Shown: piece by piece, positions 1 through 11,130 of the stretch
Layout: each line of letters begins with the position of its first letter
Numbering within the stretch: position 1 is the stretch's first letter
IMG/VR virus record: IMGVR_UViG_3300046471_000233
Location: 1-24,034 of that record
Source of the DNA: a virus
DNA length: 24,034 nt
Direction: 5' to 3' (one strand)
Position numbers and translations under genes: made by a program
Notes under the pieces: generated by a model
Databases searched by the model: none
Told to the model about the DNA's origin: nothing
What the model saw: the letters and a program-made list of their open reading frames with translations, nothing else

Positions 1-15
1 TATAGGAATAATCCT

Positions 16-37
16 AAAAAGTTAAACAAAACTTTTT
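16..37 (+). terminator. A/T-rich hairpin, possible weak terminator
   Basis: AAAAAGTT (16-23) and AACTTTTT (30-37) pair perfectly over 8 bp around a 6-nt loop, and the right arm ends in a run of T. A smaller dyad, TAGGA/TCCTA, lies just before it at 3-16. It could end a gene located left of the window. The stem is almost all A-T, so it would be weak. Confidence 0.3.
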
Positions 38-70
38 AATTGCATTGGTAATGATAACTAAGGTTATGAC

Positions 71-165
71 ATAGGTTCTCCGGCGATGGCGGTTCGGCCT
101 GGAGTTTTCGCAGCGGCCTGTTTCACACATATTTTAGTTTCAAGACCCGCCCCGAACCTGCCAGT
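71..165. other. Candidate cos (packaging) site
   Basis: This non-coding block is visibly richer in G+C than its flanks and lies directly upstream of the terminase genes, where lambda-type phages carry cos. It contains GGCGG (88-92) followed by GTTTTCGC (104-111). Lambda has GGCGG and GTTTTCGC at the same spacing across its nicking site. Imperfect dyads are present: CTCCGG (78-83) against CCTGGAG (98-104), and GGTTCGG (91-97) against CCGAACC (152-158). CGGCCTG occurs twice (95-101, 114-120). Seen: the composition, dyads and position. Inferred: the cos function and any cut position. The site could instead be a regulatory leader. Confidence 0.4.
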
Positions 166-212
166 ACTCCCCCTATGATCTCCAGCGGATAAATAATCCA
201 AAGGAGATACCA

Positions 213-767
213 ATGAAACTCACAATGAAAAAACTGGCTGAGCAGTACAGCTACGATGAATCAACAGTACGCCAAGTCTGGACACAGAAGGGGCTTGATA
301 TGTCATGGCCTGAAGAACAGATACGTGATTGGGTAAGAGACAACATAATTAAGCCCTTGAGAGAAACTGACCTTCGTGAACAGATGGATCGCCAGAAGTT
401 ACTGAAGCTAACAGCAGAGGCGGCAATGGCTGAACTGGAACTTGAGGAACAAATGGATCATATAGTGGGAATTGATTATCTACAGTCCAGCTTGTCCGAG
501 TACTTCACACAGATGAAGAACTATCTACGTTCCATGCCTAACAAACACTACCTTGAGCTTTTCGAATCTCAGGATGCTTTAGAACTAAAACAGAAACTAT
601 CAGGATTCATAGATGAAGCCTTGAATGAAATCGGTAATCAGGAATATGAATTACCGGAGGAACGACCACAGGAACTCACGGATGAGAACAAACCAACAGA
701 AACTACAGAGGATACTGAACAAAGCCAGGAAGACGATACTACCGCCGAAGAAACTACTACCGAGTGA
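213..767 (+). CDS. terS: Terminase small subunit (Nu1-like)
   Basis: 184 residues. The small terminase binds the cos/pac DNA and recruits the large subunit to start packaging. Residues 5-42 look like a winged or helix-turn-helix DNA-binding region of the Nu1 type, with a short loop and Trp residues, followed by a long charged helical segment (about 50-145) suited to oligomerisation. The last 40 residues are very acidic and rich in Thr and Glu. The start has a strong Shine-Dalgarno sequence (AAGGAGAT, 9 nt upstream region). It is the first gene after the candidate cos site and overlaps the large-subunit gene in another frame. The function rests mainly on position, size and the N-terminal DNA-binding pattern. 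Confidence 0.72.
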   Translation: MKLTMKKLAEQYSYDESTVRQVWTQKGLDMSWPEEQIRDWVRDNIIKPLRETDLREQMDRQKLLKLTAEAAMAELELEEQMDHIVGIDYLQSSLSEYFTQMKNYLRSMPNKHYLELFESQDALELKQKLSGFIDEALNEIGNQEYELPEERPQELTDENKPTETTEDTEQSQEDDTTAEETTTE

Positions 768-2574
768 TTGGGTAGAATCTAATATTACATTCCCAGATGG
801 CCCAATGTCAGGACAGAACGTTAAGTTATTTGAATTCCAGAAAGAACCTCTGAATGTAATCAGTAATCCAAAAATTCGAAAAGTAGTAATGCAATCAAGT
901 GCTCAATTATTGAAAACCACTGTAATGCTAAATGCTGCAATGTACTTTATGGCAACTGATAACAGTAATATGGCATTTGCTTCAAGTACTGGCAAAGAAG
1001 TTAAACTTATGAAGTCTGGTAAGTTTGATAATGTTGTAGCTAAGTCACCAGTACTTTCCAAGATAATAACAGACAAGAACAATAAGAACTTTGCGAACAA
1101 TGCCGATCAAACACAATGTGTTGATGGAAACTTTTTATATTGGTTGAACCTAAACGCAGCCAGTACTCTACGTGGTAAAACAATTAAAAGACTATTCCTT
1201 GATGAAGTAAGTAATGTCGATGTTGACGGTGATGAAGGTAATCCCCTAAGACTCGCCGAACAACGTGCTGCTACTTTCACAGATGGTCTTGTCATGGTGG
1301 CAAGTACTCCAAAGTTGAAGGATGACTTGATCTGTACTGAATATGAACTTTCAGATCAAAGACGGTACTTTATCAAATGCCCTCATTGCGAACATGAACA
1401 TACTCTTGAATGGGATAACGTTAAGTTCAGTTTTAAACAGGTCAATGGGGGTAAGAGGGCAATCCCTGATGAAGATACCGCAAGGCTTGAATGTCCAGAA
1501 TGCAAATCTGAGATCACAGAAGCCCAGAGAGTTAGGGCAGTAGCCGCAGGACATTGGATAGCTACTAATCCCGATGTAAAGGACGTTGCTGGATTTCAGA
1601 TCTCACGGTTATACAGTCCCATAACTACCATTAAGAAGTTGGTTCAGTCATTCGCAGTAGCAATGTACGAATTCAACCTGATGTCATTCATGAACAATGA
1701 GCTTGGTTTGCCTTGGAATGACGAGATGAACCAAGAACTTGATTCAGTACTACTCGAAAACCTGCGTGATTCAAGTTTTGATATCCGTAATATACCTGAT
1801 GATGTACTTGGAATTTGTATGGGAATTGACCAACAGTTAGACCGCTTGGAATGTACTACCATAGGATTTTCAGAATCACGTATATATGTCTTGGATCATC
1901 GTAGTTTCTTCAGTCCAGACTGTACTAAATTCGCAGCTAAGGCTTATACAGAACTTGAACAGTACTGCCATGGTGTATTCAAAACTAATGATGGAAGAAA
2001 ACTAAAAGTACTTGGTGCATGGATAGATTCCAGTAATGGGAATGCAACGGCAACGGTATATCGCTTCTGTGCTGGTAAGAAGTTATTCACACCAATAAAA
2101 GGATCTGCCAGTACTACCAGTGATTTGTTCAAGAAGTCCAGAACAGGTGGTCATGAACTTATGATGTTAAATGTTAACGTGGGCAAGTCAACAATACGAC
2201 GATTACTTAATGGTGCGGTCAGTGAAGATGCTGATGAATTACCACTACAGTTAAAGTTCTCCAGTACCTTACCAGATGATTATTTTGAAATGTTAACCTC
2301 TGAAGAACTAAAACGCAAAGGTGAAAATCTGTATTGGGTTCTTAAGAAAGGTATTAAGCGTAATGAATCATTGGACTGCCTTAACTACGCCTTGATATGT
2401 CAACAGGAAGTACTATCCAGACTTGGAAGTCAACCATTCGCCAAACTACGTAAGTACATGGCAAGTGTGAAATCAGATGATAAATACAACGAGGATATCC
2501 CAGTCAAACAACAGACCAAACAAGAGCAGCCTCGAAGAAGATTATCACAGGGACAATCTTGGTTTGGTAAATAA
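682..2574 (+). CDS. terL: Terminase large subunit, GpA family
   Basis: 630 residues. This is the ATP-driven packaging motor and cos-cutting nuclease (family PF05876). It opens with the family's PSDW element near 27-30. An ATPase P-loop equivalent is at 72-79 (SSAQLLKT) and a Walker B with catalytic acid is at 171-176 (LFLDEV, D174/E175). A zinc-binding pair, CPHC (233-236) and CPEC (271-274), is typical of GpA proteins. Nuclease-domain acids are visible at D383, D449 and a later LDC motif. The P-loop lacks the usual glycine. ATG 682 is chosen because AGGA lies 8 nt upstream; in-frame ATGs at 625 and 646 have poor or badly spaced sites. The chosen start still overlaps the small subunit by 86 bp. 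Confidence 0.93.
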   Translation: MRTNQQKLQRILNKARKTILPPKKLLPSDWVESNITFPDGPMSGQNVKLFEFQKEPLNVISNPKIRKVVMQSSAQLLKTTVMLNAAMYFMATDNSNMAFASSTGKEVKLMKSGKFDNVVAKSPVLSKIITDKNNKNFANNADQTQCVDGNFLYWLNLNAASTLRGKTIKRLFLDEVSNVDVDGDEGNPLRLAEQRAATFTDGLVMVASTPKLKDDLICTEYELSDQRRYFIKCPHCEHEHTLEWDNVKFSFKQVNGGKRAIPDEDTARLECPECKSEITEAQRVRAVAAGHWIATNPDVKDVAGFQISRLYSPITTIKKLVQSFAVAMYEFNLMSFMNNELGLPWNDEMNQELDSVLLENLRDSSFDIRNIPDDVLGICMGIDQQLDRLECTTIGFSESRIYVLDHRSFFSPDCTKFAAKAYTELEQYCHGVFKTNDGRKLKVLGAWIDSSNGNATATVYRFCAGKKLFTPIKGSASTTSDLFKKSRTGGHELMMLNVNVGKSTIRRLLNGAVSEDADELPLQLKFSSTLPDDYFEMLTSEELKRKGENLYWVLKKGIKRNESLDCLNYALICQQEVLSRLGSQPFAKLRKYMASVKSDDKYNEDIPVKQQTKQEQPRRRLSQGQSWFGK

Positions 2575-2582
2575 GGAATTAT

Positions 2583-3059
2583 ATGAAAGAGAACATTTAC
2601 ATTGGTGAAAAGTTCTCTGAAACAATCCCAGGTGAATGTACATTAATGGTTGGAAACACTAACAGTACATTAATCGAAATAAATAATCCAAGTACTGAAT
2701 CTATCGTTCAAACAATAGACACAAGTACATGGGAAGCAGGATTGTATTCAGTAGTACTAAATCAAGCAGGGAAGATAAGTGTCAGTACTTGTCAGGTAAT
2801 TGATCCCTTAGCTGAAGTAACACAGATTCAGGATGCCCGAAACATGGTAGCCGAGATTGATCAAATCATTGAAGACAGAGCACAGAACGCAGTTACACAG
2901 ATAACCATTAATAATAAGACAATCATCAACGAATCCTTGGATGTACTGATGCGTCTAAGAACCTACTACGTCAACAAGGCAAACAGTCTATTAAAGAAAC
3001 ATAATGCTTCCGGCAATGGCGGTATGTTCAAATCCATTACAGTATTCAGGGGGAAGTAA
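2583..3059 (+). CDS. gpW-like head-tail joining protein
   Basis: 158 residues. The C-terminal part (about 80-158) has the pattern of small head-completion proteins that sit between terminase and portal genes: an Ala/Arg-rich helix, a short beta hairpin reading TINN, a SLDVLMRLRTYY helix, and a Gly-rich end with SITVFRG. The N-terminal 75 residues are predicted by eye to be beta-rich and may form a small Ig-like or adaptor domain. Such proteins plug or extend the portal after packaging. The gene starts 8 nt after the terminase stop, and its own stop abuts the portal start (TAAATG). The family assignment is from remembered pattern, not a search. Confidence 0.55.
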   Translation: MKENIYIGEKFSETIPGECTLMVGNTNSTLIEINNPSTESIVQTIDTSTWEAGLYSVVLNQAGKISVSTCQVIDPLAEVTQIQDARNMVAEIDQIIEDRAQNAVTQITINNKTIINESLDVLMRLRTYYVNKANSLLKKHNASGNGGMFKSITVFRGK

Positions 3060-6366
<3,307 letters not shown>

Positions 6367-6368
6367 TT

Positions 6369-6656
6369 ATGAGGACGTTCACAGCTAAACAAGTGAGCGT
6401 CTTGATTGATACATTCGGGGAACCATTGGTATTAACTTCTGGTTCCCAGATTACAGTACTTTTCGAAAGTCAGCCAATTGCCATTGAAACAGATCAAGGC
6501 ATTGTTCAGACACAAGAAACCTATCTAACAACAAAAAAAGACTTAGTAACCTACGATGATACATTTTTGTTTAAATCGAAATTACAAGAAGTCTATAACA
6601 TAGAAGATGATCTCTCTGGGATTATCAACGTATTCTTCAGGGAGTCCAGTACATGA
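6369..6656 (+). CDS. Putative head-closure / head-tail joining protein
   Basis: 95 residues, mostly alternating beta strands. It begins right after the capsid stop, and its stop overlaps the next start as ATGA. In lambda-type genomes this slot holds gpFII-like proteins, which bind the head neck and receive the tail. The pattern is compatible with that group: an N-terminal short helix (VLIDTFGEP), a central stretch of strands, and a late Y-N-I-E-D-D turn before the final strand. No diagnostic motif is visible, so the call depends on position, size and fold-like pattern. Confidence 0.5.
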   Translation: MRTFTAKQVSVLIDTFGEPLVLTSGSQITVLFESQPIAIETDQGIVQTQETYLTTKKDLVTYDDTFLFKSKLQEVYNIEDDLSGIINVFFRESST

Positions 6657-7045
6657 ATATTATAACAATAAAAAATCATGTCAGTGACTCCCTTCTTTCG
6701 TTAGGTCTGACAGTACGCAAAGCAACCGAAATAAATCAAGATGCCGGAGATTACATTCTAATGATCTCCAACATGTTAGAACAATCAGAAAACATTCCAA
6801 TGGGAAGAAAGGCACAGACAGTACTTACTTGTGATATCTCATGTTCTTCAAAGGAAGAATCAACAGTACAGTCAGTAATGGCACAGGTATATGAACTGGT
6901 AACATCTCAGGATTTCCTTGTAAGTTTTAGTCCAAGTGTTCCAGTGAGTACCATAACAGTTATCAGTACTATCGATGATATAGATCCAACGTCTGGAATA
7001 AATACCTTGATGATAACACTTCAGTTTAATTATCTAACGAGGTAA
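6653..7045 (+). CDS. Putative tail terminator protein (gpU-like)
   Basis: 130 residues. It starts with a helix (KNHVSDSLLSLGL), then alternates strands and a helix (VQSVMAQVYELVTSQ) and ends with a strand rich in Leu, Met and Phe before a terminal Arg. This order is usual for tail terminators that cap the tube and dock on the head. Its position between a head-joining candidate and the tube genes fits. It is translationally coupled to the previous gene through ATGA, and its stop is 2 nt from the next start. Homology is inferred, not searched. Confidence 0.5.
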   Translation: MNIITIKNHVSDSLLSLGLTVRKATEINQDAGDYILMISNMLEQSENIPMGRKAQTVLTCDISCSSKEESTVQSVMAQVYELVTSQDFLVSFSPSVPVSTITVISTIDDIDPTSGINTLMITLQFNYLTR

Positions 7046-7047
7046 TA

Positions 7048-9927
7048 ATGAGTTCAATATTCCACGGTGGGAACACCTATATATTCTATAACACTGATGC
7101 TGGAAACAACATTCCTACAAGCATTGGATATAAAAACATTGACCAACTTGGAGCATTTCCCCAGGTTAAAATTAATTCAAGTACTACACAGTTCGAAACC
7201 TACAATGATGAATGGGTACAAGTACTATCAGGACAGATGAGTATTGATTCTGTCAGTATTGTAGTACATTACGTACCAGATAACTTGAGTCACAGATACC
7301 TTGATTCAATGTTCACAGACAGTACTAAATTCCAGATTAAAGTATCACTATATGAATCCCAGACTTCATTAGACCAGCACTATGTAATCTTAAGTGGTTA
7401 TGTATCTGCTTATCAGGATTCAGCCGATCAGAATGAAATCTTTGACCGTACTTACACATTCACGGCAGAAGATGTGATTGCCAGAGGTACGGCAGTAGAT
7501 CCGGCTCCCTTGAAACAGGGTGATTATGGTGTTGGTAGTAATGGTGAGGACATTCCTCAGTACGAATCCGATACCCCATCTGGTAATAGTTTTATCAAAG
7601 TACCGGCAATCCGGCAGGATAACCCATTGGGTGTAGATCTTGGTGGATTTGCATATGTTGATAATGGTGGTGATCAAGGTGCTCAGTTTGTAATTTCTGA
7701 GACAGGGCCAATCAATATCTATACTAAGAATACTGATAATCCATGGACACTACTACCAACAAAATCGCAAAATGATTTTTCATATGTACCAGTAACCAGA
7801 ACTATCAATAGTTATTCTCTTCATAATGATATTGTACTATCAAAATCTGATGTTGGACTTGGTAGTGTTCTGAACGTTCCGAGTTATTCAAAGACTGAAT
7901 CAGATAGTGTCTTTACTACTATGACAACTACTGTAAATGGACATCCGCTTTCAGCTAACGTTACTGTTACAAGTACTGATGTTGGACTTGGTAATGTACT
8001 GAACGTACCTTCATATAGTAAAAATGAAACTGATTCTTTAATCTCTAATGTGAACAGTTCTATTGCTACAGTCAGTAATAACAAAGTAGATAAAAAAACC
8101 ACCATAAATGGCCATGACCTATCTACTAATGTCGTACTAACAAGTACGGATACTGGTTCATTAGCTATTACTAATAACTTAAGTGATGTAGCTAATGTAA
8201 CAACCGCACGTACTAACCTTTTAGCGGCAAAGTCTGGCATCAACTCTGATATTACAAACATTACAACATTATCGGGTTCCTTAAGGCTTGGTGCCGATGC
8301 TCAGAACGATTATGACGCTGTTACCTTAAAACAACTTTTGGCAAATTCTGGCGGCAGTTCTGGCCCAAGTATGACGGGAGTAATGAATAATTATCTGGGG
8401 GCTGTGAGCTGGTTTAACGGTTCTCGTGCAAAGTTACCAGCAGGGCACTTAGCAGGAGATGGACAGCTACTAAGCCGTGCTACCTATCCAGAGATTTGGA
8501 ACGCTATCAGTACGGGGATGTTAATCAGTACTGACGATACCGCATGGCAATCTACGCCCACAGTTCGCGGTATGTACTCAACAGGTGATGGAAGCACAAC
8601 ATTCCGTATGCCTGATCTCAATGGTGTTTGGGTACATCCTACTAACACAAACTTTAATTCCGTGCCTGGTTTGTTCTTACGTGGTGATGGTGGTACAGAA
8701 GGACGTACAGTGGGATATGTTCGCTTAGGTTCAGTCCCTAATCTTACAGGTTCATTCCAGGCGGCATTCAATGGGGCTACTGTTGGTATCATTAACAACC
8801 AAACAGGGGTGTTTACTAACTTAGGTGCTTCTTCTATTGGTACTCCAAATGCACCAGCTACCGCATCAACCGCACGGGACATACGAGTTAACTTTGATGC
8901 TTCATTAATCAGTAATGTTTATGGTGCTGATGGTACTACTGAAGTACGTCCCAACTCTGTAAAAGGTATTTGGGTTATCCGTGTAAACGGAATGTTCTCA
9001 GCCAGTTCTACGAACTTCAACGTAATCACAGCCGACACAGCTTTACCCGCAGCGGGTACGGTAGTCTACGGTGGTGATCTTAGATCTGTTTATCAAGTTG
9101 CTGGAAGTGATTATGTAGTAGCCCGTCTAAGAGCTACCAGTACTATCGGTACATCCAGAGGTGCTGTAATCAGTCTACAAGATTCAAGTACTGGTAGTGT
9201 TGTTAACACTAACTGGGCATTGCCTGCTACTGGTGGAACCTTAGCCTTAAGTACGGATACACGTTTCAGTACGATTGATGGTAAAACGGGTGGTACTATT
9301 TCAAGCTCTATATCAGTCAATGGTGTAGTGAATGTTTCATCAAATCTAAACGTTGGTACAAACAGTGCTACAAGTTCCCAGGTGATGGCGGCAAGTACTA
9401 ATACTTCAGAATTAAACAGGGCAGGTGGGTTATTCAACTCAATTATCTACACAGGTACTTCTAACCGAGCACAAGCAAACTTTTATATGGCTACGTCTGG
9501 TTCAGTACGTGTCGCTAAGATTGATGTTTACGCTGATGGTAGTGGTGGTAAATCATTTCAATTCTATCAAGATTCAGGAAATGGAACATGTTCAGGAACA
9601 TGGAATGGCGGCTCTGATGAACGTCATAAATCTAATGTTGTATTAGTACCCAATGCCCTTGAAGCTGTACTTTCTTGGCGTGGTTGTACCTATGATAAGA
9701 AAGATGGACTTTCAGAAGTTGGTTTAATTGCTCAGGATGTTGAAAAAGATTGCCCAATAGCAGTTACAACAAACGGCGATCGTGTTTTTGAAGATGGTAC
9801 AGTAGTTACAGACTTTAAGTACTTGAATACTTCAGGAGCAGCGGCCGCTTATCATACTGAAGCTATCAAAGAACTATACGCAATCATTCAAGATCTTCAA
9901 TCTCAAATAAATGAATTGAATAAATAA
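7048..9927 (+). CDS. Tail-tube domain fused to tail fibre with collar and S74 chaperone
   Basis: 959 residues. Residues about 1-155 are homologous to the tube protein encoded just downstream (9975-10430): both have an SI.V.Y.PD. segment, a Q/K-rich strand, a YVI/YVV.(S/N)G(Y/F)(V/I)SA segment and a DRTYTF/TREFTF strand. Residues about 250-385 hold three fibre repeats of the form T-(I/V)-N-x-x-x-L-x-x-(N/D)-(I/V)-x-(L/V). Residues about 450-650 are a phage tail collar domain (FRMPDLNGVW, FLRGDG, RPNSVKGIWVIRVNG). Residues 856-959 are an S74 intramolecular chaperone with SDERHK; S856 and K861 have the spacing of the known Ser-Lys self-cleavage dyad. The probable role is host binding by fibres carried on a tube-like ring. 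The fusion of a tube domain with a whole fibre is unusual. Confidence 0.85.
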   Translation: MSSIFHGGNTYIFYNTDAGNNIPTSIGYKNIDQLGAFPQVKINSSTTQFETYNDEWVQVLSGQMSIDSVSIVVHYVPDNLSHRYLDSMFTDSTKFQIKVSLYESQTSLDQHYVILSGYVSAYQDSADQNEIFDRTYTFTAEDVIARGTAVDPAPLKQGDYGVGSNGEDIPQYESDTPSGNSFIKVPAIRQDNPLGVDLGGFAYVDNGGDQGAQFVISETGPINIYTKNTDNPWTLLPTKSQNDFSYVPVTRTINSYSLHNDIVLSKSDVGLGSVLNVPSYSKTESDSVFTTMTTTVNGHPLSANVTVTSTDVGLGNVLNVPSYSKNETDSLISNVNSSIATVSNNKVDKKTTINGHDLSTNVVLTSTDTGSLAITNNLSDVANVTTARTNLLAAKSGINSDITNITTLSGSLRLGADAQNDYDAVTLKQLLANSGGSSGPSMTGVMNNYLGAVSWFNGSRAKLPAGHLAGDGQLLSRATYPEIWNAISTGMLISTDDTAWQSTPTVRGMYSTGDGSTTFRMPDLNGVWVHPTNTNFNSVPGLFLRGDGGTEGRTVGYVRLGSVPNLTGSFQAAFNGATVGIINNQTGVFTNLGASSIGTPNAPATASTARDIRVNFDASLISNVYGADGTTEVRPNSVKGIWVIRVNGMFSASSTNFNVITADTALPAAGTVVYGGDLRSVYQVAGSDYVVARLRATSTIGTSRGAVISLQDSSTGSVVNTNWALPATGGTLALSTDTRFSTIDGKTGGTISSSISVNGVVNVSSNLNVGTNSATSSQVMAASTNTSELNRAGGLFNSIIYTGTSNRAQANFYMATSGSVRVAKIDVYADGSGGKSFQFYQDSGNGTCSGTWNGGSDERHKSNVVLVPNALEAVLSWRGCTYDKKDGLSEVGLIAQDVEKDCPIAVTTNGDRVFEDGTVVTDFKYLNTSGAAAAYHTEAIKELYAIIQDLQSQINELNK

Positions 9928-9974
9928 TACAAAGCTCTGAAAGGATTCAGGGCATAACCTTATAAGGATATAAA

Positions 9975-10430
9975 ATGGCAATGGACATTTTTTCAGGTGC
10001 TAATCTAACCGTAGAAATCGGCACCGCTGGTACTACTGAATCAACTACTTTTACTGAAGTACCAGAGATCGCAACTTTCGCAACTTCTGGCGGTACAAGT
10101 ACAGTAATCGATGTTGTTACTTTCAACTCAATTTATAATCGTAAACTATTGGGTACTAAGTCTGTCCCGGACATAAGCATTAACGTGAACTATTTACCGG
10201 ACGATGCTGTACATGCTCAGATGGTTACGGCAAGTGAAAATCAAACCCGTATTCAGTTAAAGCTCAGCTACTATCAGGACGCCACTAAATCAAAAGGATT
10301 CTATGTCGTTTACAATGGTTTCATCTCCGCTGATAACTTGGCCGGTGATAAAGATGCTGTAGTTACTCGTGAATTTACATTTGCCGTTGATGGTGGATCA
10401 GTAAGTACTGGTTTGATTGGGGCTGAATAA
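9975..10430 (+). CDS. Major tail tube protein
   Basis: 151 residues. It forms the stacked rings of the non-contractile tail tube. The sequence has the layout of gpV-like N-terminal domains: an early strand after MDIFSGANLTVEI, a DISINVNYLPDDA segment near 75, a Q-rich strand near 95, a FYVVYNGFISA strand-turn near 115 and a final REFTFAVDGG strand. There is no C-terminal Ig domain. It follows the homologous tube-fibre fusion by 47 nt. AGGA lies 7 nt before ATG 9975; ATG 9981 is also possible. The stop overlaps the next start as TAATG. The next genes are chaperone and tape measure, the standard order. Confidence 0.82.
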   Translation: MAMDIFSGANLTVEIGTAGTTESTTFTEVPEIATFATSGGTSTVIDVVTFNSIYNRKLLGTKSVPDISINVNYLPDDAVHAQMVTASENQTRIQLKLSYYQDATKSKGFYVVYNGFISADNLAGDKDAVVTREFTFAVDGGSVSTGLIGAE

Positions 10431-10729
10431 TGAATTTACAAGAACTAATGAAGGCATTAAAGCCAGTACTCAAAACAGTTACACTAAGCAACGGTGTAGT
10501 ACTTAATATTCACCGTCCAAAACTAAGTGATTTCGAGAAGTGCGATACGCCAAAGTCTACATTAATTCTTTGTGTAGCAGATTCTGAAGGTAATCCGGTA
10601 TTCTCTGATGATGATACATTGGTTAACATCAACAATGTAGACACAATGTTAGTTAATGAAATCTATACTGAAGTACTTGGCCTATGGTCAGCTAATGATA
10701 AGTCTGAGGACGATATCGAAAAAAAATAA
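10430..10729 (+). CDS. Tail assembly chaperone, short form (gpG-like)
   Basis: 99 residues, ending in EKK at a TAA stop. It lies between the tube and tape-measure genes, the invariant place for tail assembly chaperones. The fold pattern (an N-terminal helix, then strands VTLSNGVVLNIHRPKLSDF, then helices and an acidic C-terminal tail) fits this group. These proteins coat the tape measure during tail assembly and are absent from the virion. A slippery heptamer covers its last two lysine codons, so some ribosomes continue into the longer form. The start overlaps the tube stop as TAATG. Confidence 0.75.
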   Translation: MNLQELMKALKPVLKTVTLSNGVVLNIHRPKLSDFEKCDTPKSTLILCVADSEGNPVFSDDDTLVNINNVDTMLVNEIYTEVLGLWSANDKSEDDIEKK

Positions 10730-11130
10730 AAAATAATCCCCGTTTGCGTTTTACCTTAAAGATGCTCCACAAGCGGGGATTATCGCCATCTGAACTTGAA
10801 GAATTAGATCCTGAACTATTTGAGTACTTAATGATATTTGACTCTGTGATTGAACCTAATGGTGCAAAGTTTGAACAAATAAAGTACGCAAATCTTTGTC
10901 ATTTAATCTTGATGAGTTCAGGTAATCTAACTGAACAAGGTATGAAGAAGGCGAAAGTACTTGATTGGGATATGTTCGGATTGTTAAGTAACTTGACTAC
11001 AAGGGAACTTGCAGAGGAACAAGAAAAGGATAAATGCAATCAGGAACAAGCAACATTTTCGGCCATGGCTGATCTAATAAAGTCAGAGGCATTAGCCAAG
11101 AACAAAGGGAAAGGTGATGGCAAAAAATAA
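10430..11130 (+). CDS. Tail assembly chaperone, long form by -1 frameshift (gpGT-like)
   Basis: Slippage by one base at 10720-10726 joins the 99-residue short form to the -1 frame. That frame is open from there to a stop at 11130 and adds IKNNPR plus 128 residues, giving about 233 residues in all. The downstream frame has no credible start of its own: its first candidate is TTG 10744 with no ribosome-binding site. The extension is helical and charged (SPSELEELDPELFEYL near its start, a Lys-rich end), like the T part of lambda gpGT, which binds the tape measure. The direction of the shift agrees with lambda. This is a join of 10430-10726 and 10726-11130. Confidence 0.85.
10720..10783 (+). promoter_or_regulatory. 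-1 programmed frameshift site with stimulatory stem
   Basis: The heptamer A AAA AAA occupies 10720-10726 in the correct phase for tandem slippage. After a 6-nt spacer, ATAATCCCCGTTTG (10733-10746) pairs with CAAGCGGGGATTAT (10770-10783): 14 bp with one G-T wobble around a 23-nt loop. The zero-frame stop TAA follows the heptamer directly. Heptamer, spacer and stem match the standard layout of bacterial -1 frameshift signals. Confidence 0.85.

Noticed and set aside
625-681. Upstream start at 625 for the large terminase
   Set aside because: The ribosome-binding site is poor and the added residues are unlike the family N-terminus; 682 has AGGA at good spacing.
7790-8210. Repeats in the fibre region as a CRISPR or other DNA repeat array
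   Set aside because: They are protein-level fibre repeats, irregular at DNA level and in frame within one gene.
7420-9437. Several long reverse-strand open frames within the tube-fibre gene
   Set aside because: They have unusual composition, no start signals and lie opposite a well-supported gene with recognised domains.
10744-11130. A separate 128-residue gene starting at TTG 10744
   Set aside because: It has no ribosome-binding site and its frame is open back to the slippery heptamer, so it is the frameshift extension of the tail chaperone.
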